This document shows positions 1 through 9,682 of a stretch of 64,000 bases of DNA, piece after piece; the first letter of the stretch is position 1; every line of letters starts with the position of its first letter. The stretch lies in the NCBI RefSeq assembly GCF_000237925.1, contig NC_031502.1, forward strand, positions 51,101,120 to 51,165,119, in the 5' to 3' direction. A program made the position numbers and the translations under genes. The DNA comes from Schistosoma mansoni. Lineage: Eukaryota > Platyhelminthes > Trematoda > Strigeidida > Schistosomatidae. Below the pieces are notes generated by a model. That model did no database searches and had not been told where the DNA came from. It worked only from the letters and a program-made list of their open reading frames with translations.

Positions 1-295
1 AAATTAAACAGTGTAATGTCATTCGATTTTAATTTAGTTATAACTCCTACGTTTCTGCATCTAAAAACAACCGAAGGAAAGAAAAGGAGAACGGAAAGCA
101 AAAAGAGATTCCAACCAAGTAATAAAAGCACATTCAATAAAAAGGAGTTAGGAATCTTGTCGAAGTGATAATTAGTTCAATATACTGAAATAACTAACAC
201 TTTCTCACAACAGTTTACCCATGAACCTTGCATACTTTTATTAACTGTACGAATTCGCTATAATTATCAGTATAGAATTGTGGCGATTGTTTAGT

Positions 296-600
296 TTCAA
301 TCCCGCGTGCAGGATTCGAACTTAGAGCCTTCAGTCTCGCACGCGAACTGTTAACCTCTAGATCACTGATCTCGCATCCAACAGTGTTAATGTTTAACTT
401 CAACCAATCCTCGATATTGCGCGACCGTCCACTATTGTCTTCAATGAGTAACTACCTCTACAATAGATAGAAGTTAAACATTAACACTATTAGAGGGCGA
501 CTCAGTGATCTAGAGGTTAAGCGTTCTTCTGCGCTACTGAAGGTCCTGAGTTTGAACCATGCGTTAGTGATCGTGGGTGCGCATTGCACACATAAATAAC
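296..600. repeat. Back-to-back pair of family-2 tRNA-headed repeat fragments
   Basis: Two diverged heads of the second hammerhead repeat family (best copy at 16.1-16.4 kb) point away from each other. The left one (about 296-400) is on the minus strand and the right one (about 470-590) on the plus strand. Each has a tRNA-like segment with a B-box-like stretch and the GTGATCTAGAGGTTAA head motif. Between them the body sequence is inverted: GTGTTAATGTTTAACTTC near 384 is matched by GAAGTTAAACATTAACAC near 470. The hammerhead part is missing or decayed. This is a SINE-like relic and not a tRNA gene, because no cloverleaf can be drawn. Confidence 0.6.
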
Positions 601-1199
601 TCATCAACTCTCGTAAATATGATCTGATTGTCATTTGTTCTTCTTGATATCATTAAAATTAAAAAAACATATGACAATCAAACTGACAACAAATAATATT
701 ATCATCGTATATGATGTAATAACCAAAAATTGCAAAAATACCAACGATTGTACATAACATTATACTGTTTCTTTAGTAACATCTGTTTTAAGCTTACATA
801 ATTATTTGTAAATATATCCCATATGTCACCATAGTGTAACTGATTATCACTACAAACTTTCTATTCTACATTTATTTCAGTATTAAAAAAACTTTTTAAG
901 AAAAATATCATGTAAATGTGTAGAATTTTATTTATATCCAATTGTTATTCAGATGATTTAAAGGTTTCAGTTAGATAAAAACATTTTAATCTGAGATAAA
1001 GTCTGTTATATCCTTACTTATTTACGCCTGTTACCCTGTTGTGAGTTCGTAAGTTGAAGTTACCAACTTTGCTTCGCGTTCGTAATTCGGGATCGCCAAT
1101 ATGTTGAGTGTTCACATGTCAGGATTACCAATAATGTGTAATAGCCTAAATCTGATTCCTTTTTTGGTCGTATGAATTATTGTTTGTTGTCAAAATATA
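600..1199. other. AT-rich spacer
   Basis: I see no gene here. A short scrap at about 1011-1045 resembles the (CTTA)n-ACGCCTGTTA end of the RTE LINE in minus orientation. The rest is unassigned AT-rich sequence. Confidence 0.4.
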
Positions 1200-1680
1200 C
1201 GTACTGTCTGTCCTCGTATGTAATAAGTGACTTATTCCACGTTGGTGAACAACGGAGTTAAATACGTCGAATACGAGAATGGATTTAGAATACATATATT
1301 TTCTACAGTCATTGATCTAGACAGGGAATCAGAGCGATGAAGTGAACAGGAGAGAGAGAAGCAAAATGATGCGCTCTTTAGAGATGGCTGGGAAGCCAAC
1401 TCGAGAGTGAAGCGAAAATAATGCGGGTTGGAGATGGCTGGGAAGCCAACTCATTTTAAGCAAGCGTTAATCAACATTTATAGCAGACAAAATGAATGAC
1501 AGGCATATGATGAATAAGGTACGAAGTGTGCATACACATACGCTCATATAAAAAAGTAGTCAAGGTTAATAAGCGAATAATTAACAAGATCAAAATATGA
1601 CTCATAATGTATGGGTGAATTAACTTGGCCAGTAGCTGGAATAAAGCATATGGGCTTAACATATAAACTGATACTACAAC
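1200..1680 (+). repeat. Dispersed non-coding repeat A, copy 1 (LTR-like)
   Basis: About 480 bp that align along their length with 11,945-12,390. Shared landmarks are AATACGAGAATGGATTT, a purine-rich stretch with GAAGCGAA motifs, TTAATCAA/AATCAAGCG, AATAATTAAC/AATAATTGAC and a terminal block ending in ACTACA. There is no reading frame. The size and the TG...CA-like ends suggest a solo LTR, but I found no clear target duplication. Confidence 0.5.
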
Positions 1681-1870
1681 CCTTCGTGGAAGAGTTTTGG
1701 GCCACCCCCCAGTTTTCTCCATCCAACCCTGTCCTGGACAATCCTTTCCATGTTCTTTGCAGTTTTTATTCATCCTTTTCATATCTGCTTCTATTTCCCG
1801 GCATAATGTGATCTTCGGCCTTCCTCTTTTAATCGTTTTAGTTAAATCTGTCTGCAGTCGTTTGTTGTTG
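1680..1870 (-). mobile_element. RTE LINE 3' fragment
   Basis: Matches on the minus strand the last 200 bp of the RTE open reading frame at 58.6-58.8 kb. It encodes diverged versions of the RRRGRPK...EIEADMKRMNKNW segment and of the GWMEKTGG segment. It lies directly against repeat A. It is 5'-truncated and decayed. Confidence 0.7.
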
Positions 1871-1885
1871 GTGCACATTTTTTAG

Positions 1886-2493
1886 TCAACGTAATTTAAA
1901 AATTAACAGTTTCTTTAGGATTACGAACGTTAGTTACATTCACTGAACTCATTTACTCAGATTGTTTAGATAAAATAGTAATAATAAGAATATTGTAACT
2001 CAGTGAACTAAAAATAGAGTAAAGAAATCATATTTCATTCCGCTAGACAATATCATGTTGTCATAGAAACTCTAGAAGAATTGTATATTTCCGTTCTCCA
2101 TCCTAATTCATTGAAAAAAAACTGAATCCCAACAAAATGTATGTTGTCATTTATTTGAAGTTCACATTTTCTGTACATATTCATATTGAGAATTTTTTTG
2201 AATAGTTGATAATAGACCAAATAGCATGACAGTTCTTTTACTTTGTTTTTTATTCATTTTTATAGATTATACAACGGATATAAATGATTTGATAGAGTTC
2301 ATTAAACGCATTGTACTCAACAGCATAAATCTACATTAAATATAGTCATTCACTACACAAAAACTTGTTTTGTATAGGGTTGTGGAAATATCAAATGACA
2401 GCACACTTGGTTCCATAATTTAAAGATATAATTTTTAAAAAAAATATTGTTTTGACTAGTTTTAAACAATGCTAGAATAATGATTGAATTGTC
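1886..2493. other. AT-rich spacer
   Basis: I see no gene, RNA or recognisable repeat here. Confidence 0.4.
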
Positions 2494-2798
2494 AGGACTC
2501 AGTGACCGAGTGGATAACGCGATGGCGTTTGAAGCGAAAGGTACTGGGTTCGAGTCCCAGAGTGAACATCAACTCTGAGATGCAGGTACATCCAGCTGAC
2601 GAGTCCTAAATAGGACGAAAAGCGCGTCCTGGATTCCACTGCTAGCCACTATCCATCTTTGCTTATAATTCTTGTGAATTAAGGCAATATCGAGGCAATA
2701 CGCACAGTATGCACATATGTCAATAAGCGACTGATCAATTGCCATCCTAAACATCAATGGGAAGATTCAAACAAACAATACTAAATGAATTCAATGAT
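2494..2798 (+). repeat. Sm-alpha-type tRNA-headed SINE with hammerhead
   Basis: A tRNA-like head starts with AGGACTCAGTGACCGAGTGG. It has an A-box-like stretch and a good B box (GGTTCGAGTCC, 2547-2557), which together form an internal RNA polymerase III promoter. A hammerhead ribozyme follows at 2582-2642. The tail runs through GCCACTATCCATC and ends near AACAATACTAAATGAATT. Sm-alpha repeats of Schistosoma are known to have this layout. Diverged copies lie at about 3.7, 15.0, 15.4, 21.1, 24.8, 25.1 and 26.0 kb. Confidence 0.85.
2582..2642 (+). ncRNA. Hammerhead ribozyme, Sm-alpha family
   Basis: All conserved core elements are present. Outer stem I is GCAG (2582-2585) with CTGC (2639-2642), and inner stem I is ATCCAG with CTGGAT. 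The core box is CTGACGA (2596-2602). Stem II is GTCC with GGAC. The second core box is GAAA (2617-2620). The cleavage triplet is GTC, ending at 2629. Stem III is minimal and loopless: AGC faces GCG, so its basal pair is an A-G mismatch. Such tiny stem III hammerheads usually cleave best as dimers. The call rests on pattern and pairing only. Confidence 0.85.
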
Positions 2799-2799
2799 T

Positions 2800-3700
2800 G
2801 AATAGTTCTCATTGACTAGTTAAACAACAGAATAAGTAGTCATATTGATTATTGAAGACTATATAGAAGTTCTAGAATAGGTAGTGTTTACCTTACCAGT
2901 CGACAGAATAATATGTTCAAACTTAATTAAGCTACTTTCTGTCATCTAGTAGACTGTATATAGCATTATAATAATGATATGTCACAAGAGAAACATATAA
3001 TTATGGTCTTTAGTTTATAGTTATGATATTAAATTTTCATACAAACTAAGTTGTGTATACATAAATGGTTTATTGAGTTTCGTGGTGAGGCTATAATTTA
3101 TGGTCGAGTCAATTAGGTTTAGGAATAATAGGTCTTGGATTTGGCGTGAAATCCATTCATTCGTTTGATTAAAGAGTGTTTTAGGATTTTAACTGATGTC
3201 AGTTCGTGATGAGAACCTTGAATCTAATTCATGACTCTAACTATCGACTATAAATCATATTCTTCATTATTCACACAGGTTTATGAGTTTCATTTAGCCC
3301 TTGCAAGTAAGTGGACATTCTTGAGGTCATTTTAACGTCCCTCAAAGGTTGTCCATCAAGTATACTATCATCAGTTCCGTTTCTCAGATGTTCCTATAAA
3401 ATATAATCAATCAATGAATATAGGTACATAAATCAGATAATTTTCATGCATTTACTTAACACAAAAAGATGTAGTTTATTCTTTAGAATGACATTACCTA
3501 TCAGAATGCATCAGATATTTAATGTAAGCATTTAATGATAACAGTAATTGACACTTCTGATGTATATGTTTATCAATAAAATTGTATAATATATATACAG
3601 CCTGATTTATCTATCTTATCACACTTTACAAAACTGTTCAGATTTCAATATTAAACTACATCCAAATGGATGATATAAAACTAACAAAACAAACAATAAA
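2800..3700. other. AT-rich spacer
   Basis: I see no gene or RNA here and no repeat that I can name. Confidence 0.35.
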
Positions 3701-3705
3701 TTCAG

Positions 3706-4022
3706 TTTGAATTTACTTAGTATTGTTTGTTTGAATCTTCCCATTGATGCTTAGGACTGCAAATGGTCAGTCTCTTATTGGCCATATGTGCATACTGTGC
3801 GTATTGCCTCGATATTGCCTTAATTTACAAGCATTATAAGCAAAGATGGATAGTGGCTAGCAGTGGAATCCAGGGTGCGATGGCATTTGGAGCGAAAGGT
3901 ACTGGGTTCGAGTCCCAGAGTAAACAACAACTCTGAGATGCAAGTACATTCAGCTGACGAGTAATAAAATAGGATGAAACTCGCGTCCTGGATTCCACTG
4001 CTAGCCACTATTCATCTTTGCT
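3706..4022. repeat. Palindromic Sm-alpha composite
   Basis: The left half (about 3706-3872) is the Sm-alpha tail in minus orientation. The right half (about 3873-4022) is a plus-strand unit with B box GGTTCGAGTCC, a decayed hammerhead (core box CTGACGA kept, stem II disrupted) and the start of the tail. The result is an inverted repeat: GATGGATAGTGGCTAGCAG near 3845 faces CTGCTAGCCACTATTCATC near 3998. The left arm stops about one base from the position equivalent to the hammerhead cleavage site. Confidence 0.7.
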
Positions 4023-5600
4023 TTTAATAAATTCGGTTGTTTTTTTAAAATCACAGTTGAAGTACATATCATCAAACAAGTATGGAAGTCCTAATCAATC
4101 TCAATGACTTTAGATGATTACTATGGACTGTTATATTTAGTTAAGTTGAACTAATCTTTAATATGGAGACAAAGTTATATCATGATTAATGGATTTTACT
4201 AGGTATAAATTATCCACATCGAAAACGAATCTAATTACCCGTTCATAAGTCAGAATGATAGTTAGCAGAATAAAAAATAATGTCTTTATTGATTCTTAGC
4301 AGTAATAATATATCTGCATGTAACAAGTTAAATTATATTACTCAGTGCTTCTTGAAGAACAAATGCTTCATGATATATGATATACTTAGATATTTAAAAC
4401 TGTTCTTTATTGTTAGTCTTTGACCTTTTTTAGCCCCACGTTTAAACGACAGTAGGATAAGCATCGTTGTACGTAAATTTTCCGAAATTCGGAAACAGAT
4501 ACAAACTACTGACCTTTCTCTAGGTCGGCTGCTATAGAAATATTAAGATCGAATTTGTATTTTTTGAGAATGTTAGTTATCAGTTGATTTAGATCGTCCT
4601 GAACTAATAAAATTATTGTCGTTTACTATGAATATTATTATTCTTATTTTCGTTTTTGTTAAGGAATATTCTATTAGCTAAATGTTATTTCATATACTTT
4701 AAGTTGATATTTTCATTAATCTAGTTCTTGAATTTATTGGAATCATAAACCACTTTAAGCCAGTTCAATCTAGAGGTTTTGTAAGGCTGTTTTGTCCTTG
4801 TATGGGACTTCTCAGCAGTACTTGTTCTACATTTTGAATGTACTATAACTACTATGTACTCTATCCTATCAATTTTTGAATTATAGGTAACTACACTCTG
4901 GATTTACTTTTCAGTTACTTATATATAAACTGGTAATCGTTTCCATTCTTATTTCTCAGTTACAAATGTCTGCTATTTAGTATCGTTAGACAAATACGGT
5001 TGTAAGTAGCTGAGAAGAGACCATGAGATAAAATGCATTTATGTTATTCTGCCTCAAATTTTGTTCTGGGTTTATTCGTAATTCATAAATGGAACTATTT
5101 TGATAAAATTATTTATTTCTGTCGTTGAGGTGGTCATAAATAATTATTGTTTGCAATTGATTGATCACCACTCGTTTAAGTGACTCAATGTCCCATATAC
5201 TATGTTAAGATATAAGATGGTGGTTGAAGGTAGTTGACAGAAGACACTGAACGTACATCTAATACCGTGTGTCACTCGTTAGCAGCGTTTACCTGTAATA
5301 TCGAGGGAACTGATGAATATTTAATCTCCTTTTGATTAATTTGTGACATTTATACGTGTACTAACAGTATATATTTAGTACGAATAGTTACTTAAGAACT
5401 TTTTTGCACTGATATGGTTGAACACACTGTACTGGAAATCAGTAACAAGAAGTTATCTAGTCTTTCATTATGTTCCATAGATTTTTTCTCGTTTCCAAAA
5501 ATTAATTACAGAAACTGGAACATTTATGACTGAACTTGAGCTTATATGTAAATGAAAATTGTCAGCTAAATGTATATGTCAGTATCTATAAATATATATG
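4023..5600. other. Gene-free AT-rich stretch
   Basis: I see no gene here. All open frames are short and lack codon bias or recognisable domains. Confidence 0.35.
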
Positions 5601-5604
5601 ATCA

Positions 5605-6006
5605 GTCAGTCAGCTACAACGTAGGACCAGGCGTACATATGCATCGGTCCAAGTTGTCATACCTCATTAGCACAACAAGATGAACACCGAATTCATAGAA
5701 GTAGTTAGTTCAGTGGCGGTAATATGTAAAAGAAAGATTGTATATAAGGATATAGCACAGGAAGAAAGACAGATATGAAGCAATTTTAATCTCAAGGTTT
5801 AAGGGAAGATAAAGAGTGTATACACCTAAGCCATTGTGATCGATTCTGAACCATATCACCTAGAGTCTCCAACCATTGGTTACGATAGTCACGTGGACCC
5901 AAACCAAGTAGTATGCATCTACCAACGTGGCTCAGACTAGAAGTTAGTGACTTCAAGTACTGGTGCCATGTTTTGATTTGGCCACTCACTTGTTTATACC
6001 TGTTAG
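5605..6006 (-). mobile_element. Unassigned LINE-like retroelement fragment
   Basis: The minus strand carries a 70-residue open stretch rich in Trp and Arg (motifs YKQVSGQIKTWHQYL and NRSQWLRCIHSL) that ends near 5792. It is followed by a non-coding tail with GTCAGCTACAACGTAGGACC (reading plus, near 5609). It directly abuts an RTE 3' fragment. It looks like the C-terminal end plus 3' UTR of a retroelement that I cannot name. Confidence 0.4.
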
Positions 6007-6007
6007 A

Positions 6008-6285
6008 CATCGTGGAGGATCACAGGTCGCCCACCAGTATTCTACATTCAGCTTTGTCCTGGGCAATCCTTTGCAGTTGTTTTCAGCTGTTATTCATCCT
6101 TTTGATATCTGCTTCCAATTCCCACCGCAGTGTTTTTTTTCACCGTTCTCTTTTACATCTCTCAGGATTTCATGTTAGCTCTTGACTCGTAATGCAGTTT
6201 GATTATTTCTGCATCATATGTCCTATCCACTTCAAGTATCTTCTCTTAATTTCATCTTCAGCTGAAAGCTATACGTCTATATTAC
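6008..6285 (-). mobile_element. RTE LINE 3' fragment, decayed
   Basis: The minus strand matches the region around 58.53-58.79 kb of the intact RTE copy, including the GRRPVILH-like end, the RRMNKNW-like segment and the conserved block whose complement reads GTCCTATCCACTTC. It has many substitutions and no open frame. The (TAAG)n tail is lost. Confidence 0.65.
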
Positions 6286-6579
6286 ACAATTATAACTTAT
6301 AAAAATCATCAATTATCTACACGAACTATATATTTGATTAAATTTCGAATTAGACCCTATGAATTTTAAGTAATTCCAATGTTATTTTGTTATTTGAAGC
6401 TAATTGTAAATATACACCTATTGTACACACTAATCACAGTAAGATAATTAACAGAACAGATAACAATATTCCTGATAAACCACATGTTTTATTTACCTTA
6501 AAGTTAAAAATAATTCGATGCATGTTGTTTTCTTTGTTTATATGTTCTAAAGGAAACATGAGATAATTTACCGTAGATA

Positions 6580-6718
6580 AACTCTCCCTCTCCCTCTCTT
6601 TTCCCCTCTCCCTCCGCTTCTCTCTCTCCCTCTCCCTCACCTTTTCGCTCTCCCTCTCCCTCACCTTTTCGCTCTCCCTCTCCCTCTCTCTCTCTCGCTA
6701 TATATATATGTATATAAT
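6580..6718. repeat. Pyrimidine-rich tandem tract followed by short (TA)n
   Basis: A plus-strand run of CTCCCTCTC-type repeats includes two adjacent copies of a 24-bp unit containing CCCTCACCTTTTCG. It then passes into CTCTCTCTCTC and TATATATATATG. The minus strand is pure GA-rich, so apparent Arg/Glu-rich reading frames there are artefacts of the repeat. Confidence 0.9.
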
Positions 6719-6918
6719 GTGAACAACTGTTTTCTAGACTACTTTTATAGATATAACCGCTTGTCACTTCAAATATTTACTTTTTTTTCTTATGTTTACA
6801 GATATTACCCTTTTTATTTTATCAACTTTGTAAAATGCCGACAAACAGAAGTTTTTTTTGTTTTTTACAGATAATCATAATAAAAACTAAAATAAAATTT
6901 AACAATGATATAATGTAG

Positions 6919-6919
6919 G

Positions 6920-6967
<48 letters not shown>
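6919..6967. repeat. (TA)n microsatellite
   Basis: About 24 uninterrupted TA dinucleotides. Other TA tracts lie at about 26,311-26,351 and 37,117-37,156. Confidence 0.95.
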
Positions 6968-6969
<2 letters not shown>

Positions 6970-7260
6970 TTACCTATGAGCATATTTAATTGTATATGAC
7001 GATTATTATAAGCCAAATTGAAAGATTTATAAGAACTTTCATTTAAATAAAATCGAATAGTTTCACAGGATTTGGGCGCCGAATTGATGGGAGATATTAA
7101 ATAGGAAAAATTATATTTATAAAGTCTTAGCGAATGAATTTGAAGTAAACGATACATACATTACACAAATTGTGTTTTGGCTATTCTTTCCCTTTAAACG
7201 TATACATTGAAATTATTGTTCTCTTTAGTATAGTATTTTGTAAACATAATGATGTTCTTT

Positions 7261-7578
7261 GGACGAATAATATTCTTTTCGATAAATTCTTCCCAGGTTC
7301 TACAATTCATATCTTCAAATTAATAATCCGACAAAATGGTCAAGTCAAGGGCTAAGTACATCATTTAAAGCATGTAAATTTAGGATTGTCAAACCAAATA
7401 GAATAAAATTGTCATATCACCATTAACGATTTTATTCTATTTGATTTGGCAATCGTAAATTTACATACTGTAAACGATGTACTTCACCTTTAACCCGATC
7501 ATTTTTCTGGATTATTAATTTGGATATATGAATTGTAGAACCTGAGGAGAATTTATCGAAAAGAATGTTCTTCGTTCA
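7261..7578. repeat. Large imperfect palindrome (foldback)
   Basis: The left arm 7261-7412 is the reverse complement of 7426-7578 at roughly 80-85 percent identity, with a loop of only about 13 bp. Matched landmarks include ATTCTTTTCGATAAATTCT against AGAATTTATCGAAAAGAAT, GGTTCTACAATTCATAT against ATATGAATTGTAGAACC, and CAAATAGAATAAAAT against ATTTTATTCTATTTG. It has no coding potential and no similarity to the other repeats in the window. A transcript from either strand would form a long hairpin. Confidence 0.85.
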
Positions 7579-7710
7579 AATATTAGTGTTATAATAATGT
7601 TGATTTATGAAAAAAGAATTGATTAAACATTCACTAAGTAATCATTGTTATCACCCCAAATGCATCGATTGAGCTGTAACACCAATATTTATATATATAA
7701 TTTCTAGTTA

Positions 7711-8458
7711 CTTACTTACTTACGCCTTTTACTCCCAATGGAGTATAGGCCGTCGACCAGCATTCTCCAACCTACTCTGTACTGGGCCTTCCTTTCTAGT
7801 TCTATCCAGTTTTTGTTCATTCTTCTCACGTGTCTCCATTTCTCGGTTTAATGTGTTCTTTGGTCTTCCTCTTCTCCTTTGACCTTCAGGATTCCATGTG
7901 AGGGCTTGTCTTGTGACGCAGTTAGGTGACTTCCTCAATGTGTGTCCTATCCACTTCCAGCGCTTCCTCCTGATTTCTTCCTCCGCTGAAATCTGGTTTG
8001 TTCTCTCCACAGTAACTTGTTGCTGATAGTGTCTGGCCAACGGATCCGAAGTATCTTGCGTTGACAACTGTTAATAAACACTTGTATCTTCTGGATAATG
8101 GCTTTCGTAGTTTTCCACGTCTCCTCCCCATACAGTAGAACTGTCTTGACACTTGCATTGAAAATTCTGATCTTGGTGTTGGTTGACAATTGTTATGAGT
8201 TCCAGATGTTTTTCAGTTGTAAATATACTGTTCTTGCTTTGCCGATCCTCGCTCTCACATCTGCATCTGATCCACCGTGTTCATCAATGATGCTGCCCAG
8301 ATATGTAAAGGTTTCCACATCCTCCAAAGCTTCTCCGTCAAGTATAGTTCGATTAGTGCATGTTGTATTGTATCGGAGAGTCCTGCCTTTTCCTTTGTTT
8401 ATATTGAGTCCTACTGCTACTGAGGCTGTTGCTACATTGGTGGACTTCTCCTGATAAT
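7711..8458 (-). mobile_element. RTE LINE, 5'-truncated copy with target duplication
   Basis: Minus-strand copy of the last 750 bp of the RTE element. It begins with (CTTA)n-CGCC at 7711 and ends inside the reverse-transcriptase C-terminal half. It encodes [37 protein letters not shown] and related segments, but in more than one frame. It is flanked by TTTCTAGTTA at 7701-7710 and 8459-8468, a 10-bp target-site duplication. This is a typical product of target-primed reverse transcription. Confidence 0.9.
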
Positions 8459-8530
8459 TTTCTAGTTAGCTTTTCTTATATCTCAACATAATATAATTAA
8501 GTTAATAAATATATTTGAGTAGATTGCATA

Positions 8531-8803
8531 TCAGAAGGGGGCTTTTGTGGATATTTTAGTAATTTCATACAGTTGAGATCATAAGTCAATTGAAGCTAGA
8601 CCACCATTGGATACCGGCTCAGCGGTCTAGTGGTTAAGCGCTCGTGCGCGAGACTGATAGATCCTGAGTTCGAATCTCGCGAGGCGGAATCGTGGGTGCC
8701 AAGTGCTGAGGAGTCCCACAATAGAACGAAACGGCCGTCCGGCGCTTCCAGAATTTCCATAGTGGTCTAGCTTCAATTGACCCATGATCTCAACTATATA
8801 AGT
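8531..8803 (+). repeat. Family-2 hammerhead repeat with partial inverted tail
   Basis: The plus-strand unit has the head GGCTCAGCGGTCTAGTGGTT, a B-box-like GAGTTCGAATC, a hammerhead-like block (about 8700-8752: CTGAGGAG, CGAAACGGCCGTC) and a tail running to CTCAACTATATAAG. Stem II has one mismatch here, so activity is doubtful. The tail also occurs inverted on the left (8531-8616, starting TCAGAAGGGGG), giving a palindrome with the head in the loop. Confidence 0.75.
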
Positions 8804-9430
8804 TGTATATGTAAAATGGACAAACTACTTATTCAATTTACTTTGTTATGTAGTAAGATTTTAGATGTTTTCAGTAATATTGAAATTTTCTTTTTAAAAA
8901 AGTAGTTAAATGATTGGCTTTGTATTTGATGCATATCACATATTGTGAAACTGTATTTTGCATTATTCTACATTAAGAATACGATGCATATTTCTTTTGT
9001 GAAATATTATGAAAGACGGGAAATTGACGTAATTGGGAGGGTAAATCATACAGATAGAATGTATTTCGTTATTATGACAAAAAGTCTCTGAAAAAACATA
9101 CAGTTAATAAACACTTTGATCCATACAGTAAGAACAGTTGCATAGCACCCTTGTGAAATCAAATATATATATATATACATCAATGAGTTTGCAAGTATCC
9201 ATATCAAGCTATGACTTCATAATTGCTCTTATTCATTTATTCTTGTGAAGCGAGTTACGTGTATTCACAGAAGTTCAAATTTCTTTCCATTAAGATATTA
9301 CAAATGTATCATTATTTTATTGTCAAATTCCAACTTAACTCTAAGCCACAAAGATAGTTTCCATGTAAAGTGCTATGCATCATCCTACATCATAATGCTA
9401 GTAACTGTAGTTTTACATCCCTTAATTAGT
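8804..9430. other. AT-rich spacer
   Basis: I see no gene or recognisable repeat here apart from a short (TA)n at about 9166. Confidence 0.35.
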
Positions 9431-9436
9431 ACGACT

Positions 9437-9675
9437 AACTCTGCCTGTAGCTCTTCTGAGTTACTACACGTCTCAAGTCCGGGTAAATGAGGAAGGTTGA
9501 GCATAGGTTCGGCAATCCCATCCCGTAGTAGAAAAATATGCTAAAATACTTCAACCAGATTAAACAAATTAAACCACTTAAACTCTCCCCTTAGAATTGA
9601 GGAAAGAATTATGACACTTCATGGTGAAAGCCGAGATTCTTCGGAAGTCACGGGGCCGCTGCACCCCCAAGTAAG
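9437..9675 (+). mobile_element. RTE 5'-end fragment joined to a TAAG tail
   Basis: Homologous to the first 230 bp or so of the intact RTE at 55,636: CTCTGCCTGTAGCTC, CCCATCCCGTAG, and the start region GAAAGCCGAGATTCTTCGG. It then passes at about 9668 directly into AAGTAAGTTAG, which resembles the RTE (TAAG)n end. The sequence TTAGTAC occurs at 9426-9432 and 9676-9682 and may be part of a decayed target duplication. This would be an internally deleted, non-autonomous RTE derivative; the 3' join is inferred. Confidence 0.6.
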
Positions 9676-9682
9676 TTAGTAC

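Noticed and set aside
2494-2570. Possible tRNA gene (A and B boxes present)
   Set aside because: The block is the head of a multi-copy Sm-alpha SINE; no acceptor stem or full cloverleaf can be drawn. The same applies to the heads at 8.6, 15.4, 16.2, 28.6 and 32.1 kb.
6434-6767. Long Arg/Glu-rich minus-strand reading frames
   Set aside because: They are translations of a GA-rich simple tandem repeat with no ATG context or domain.
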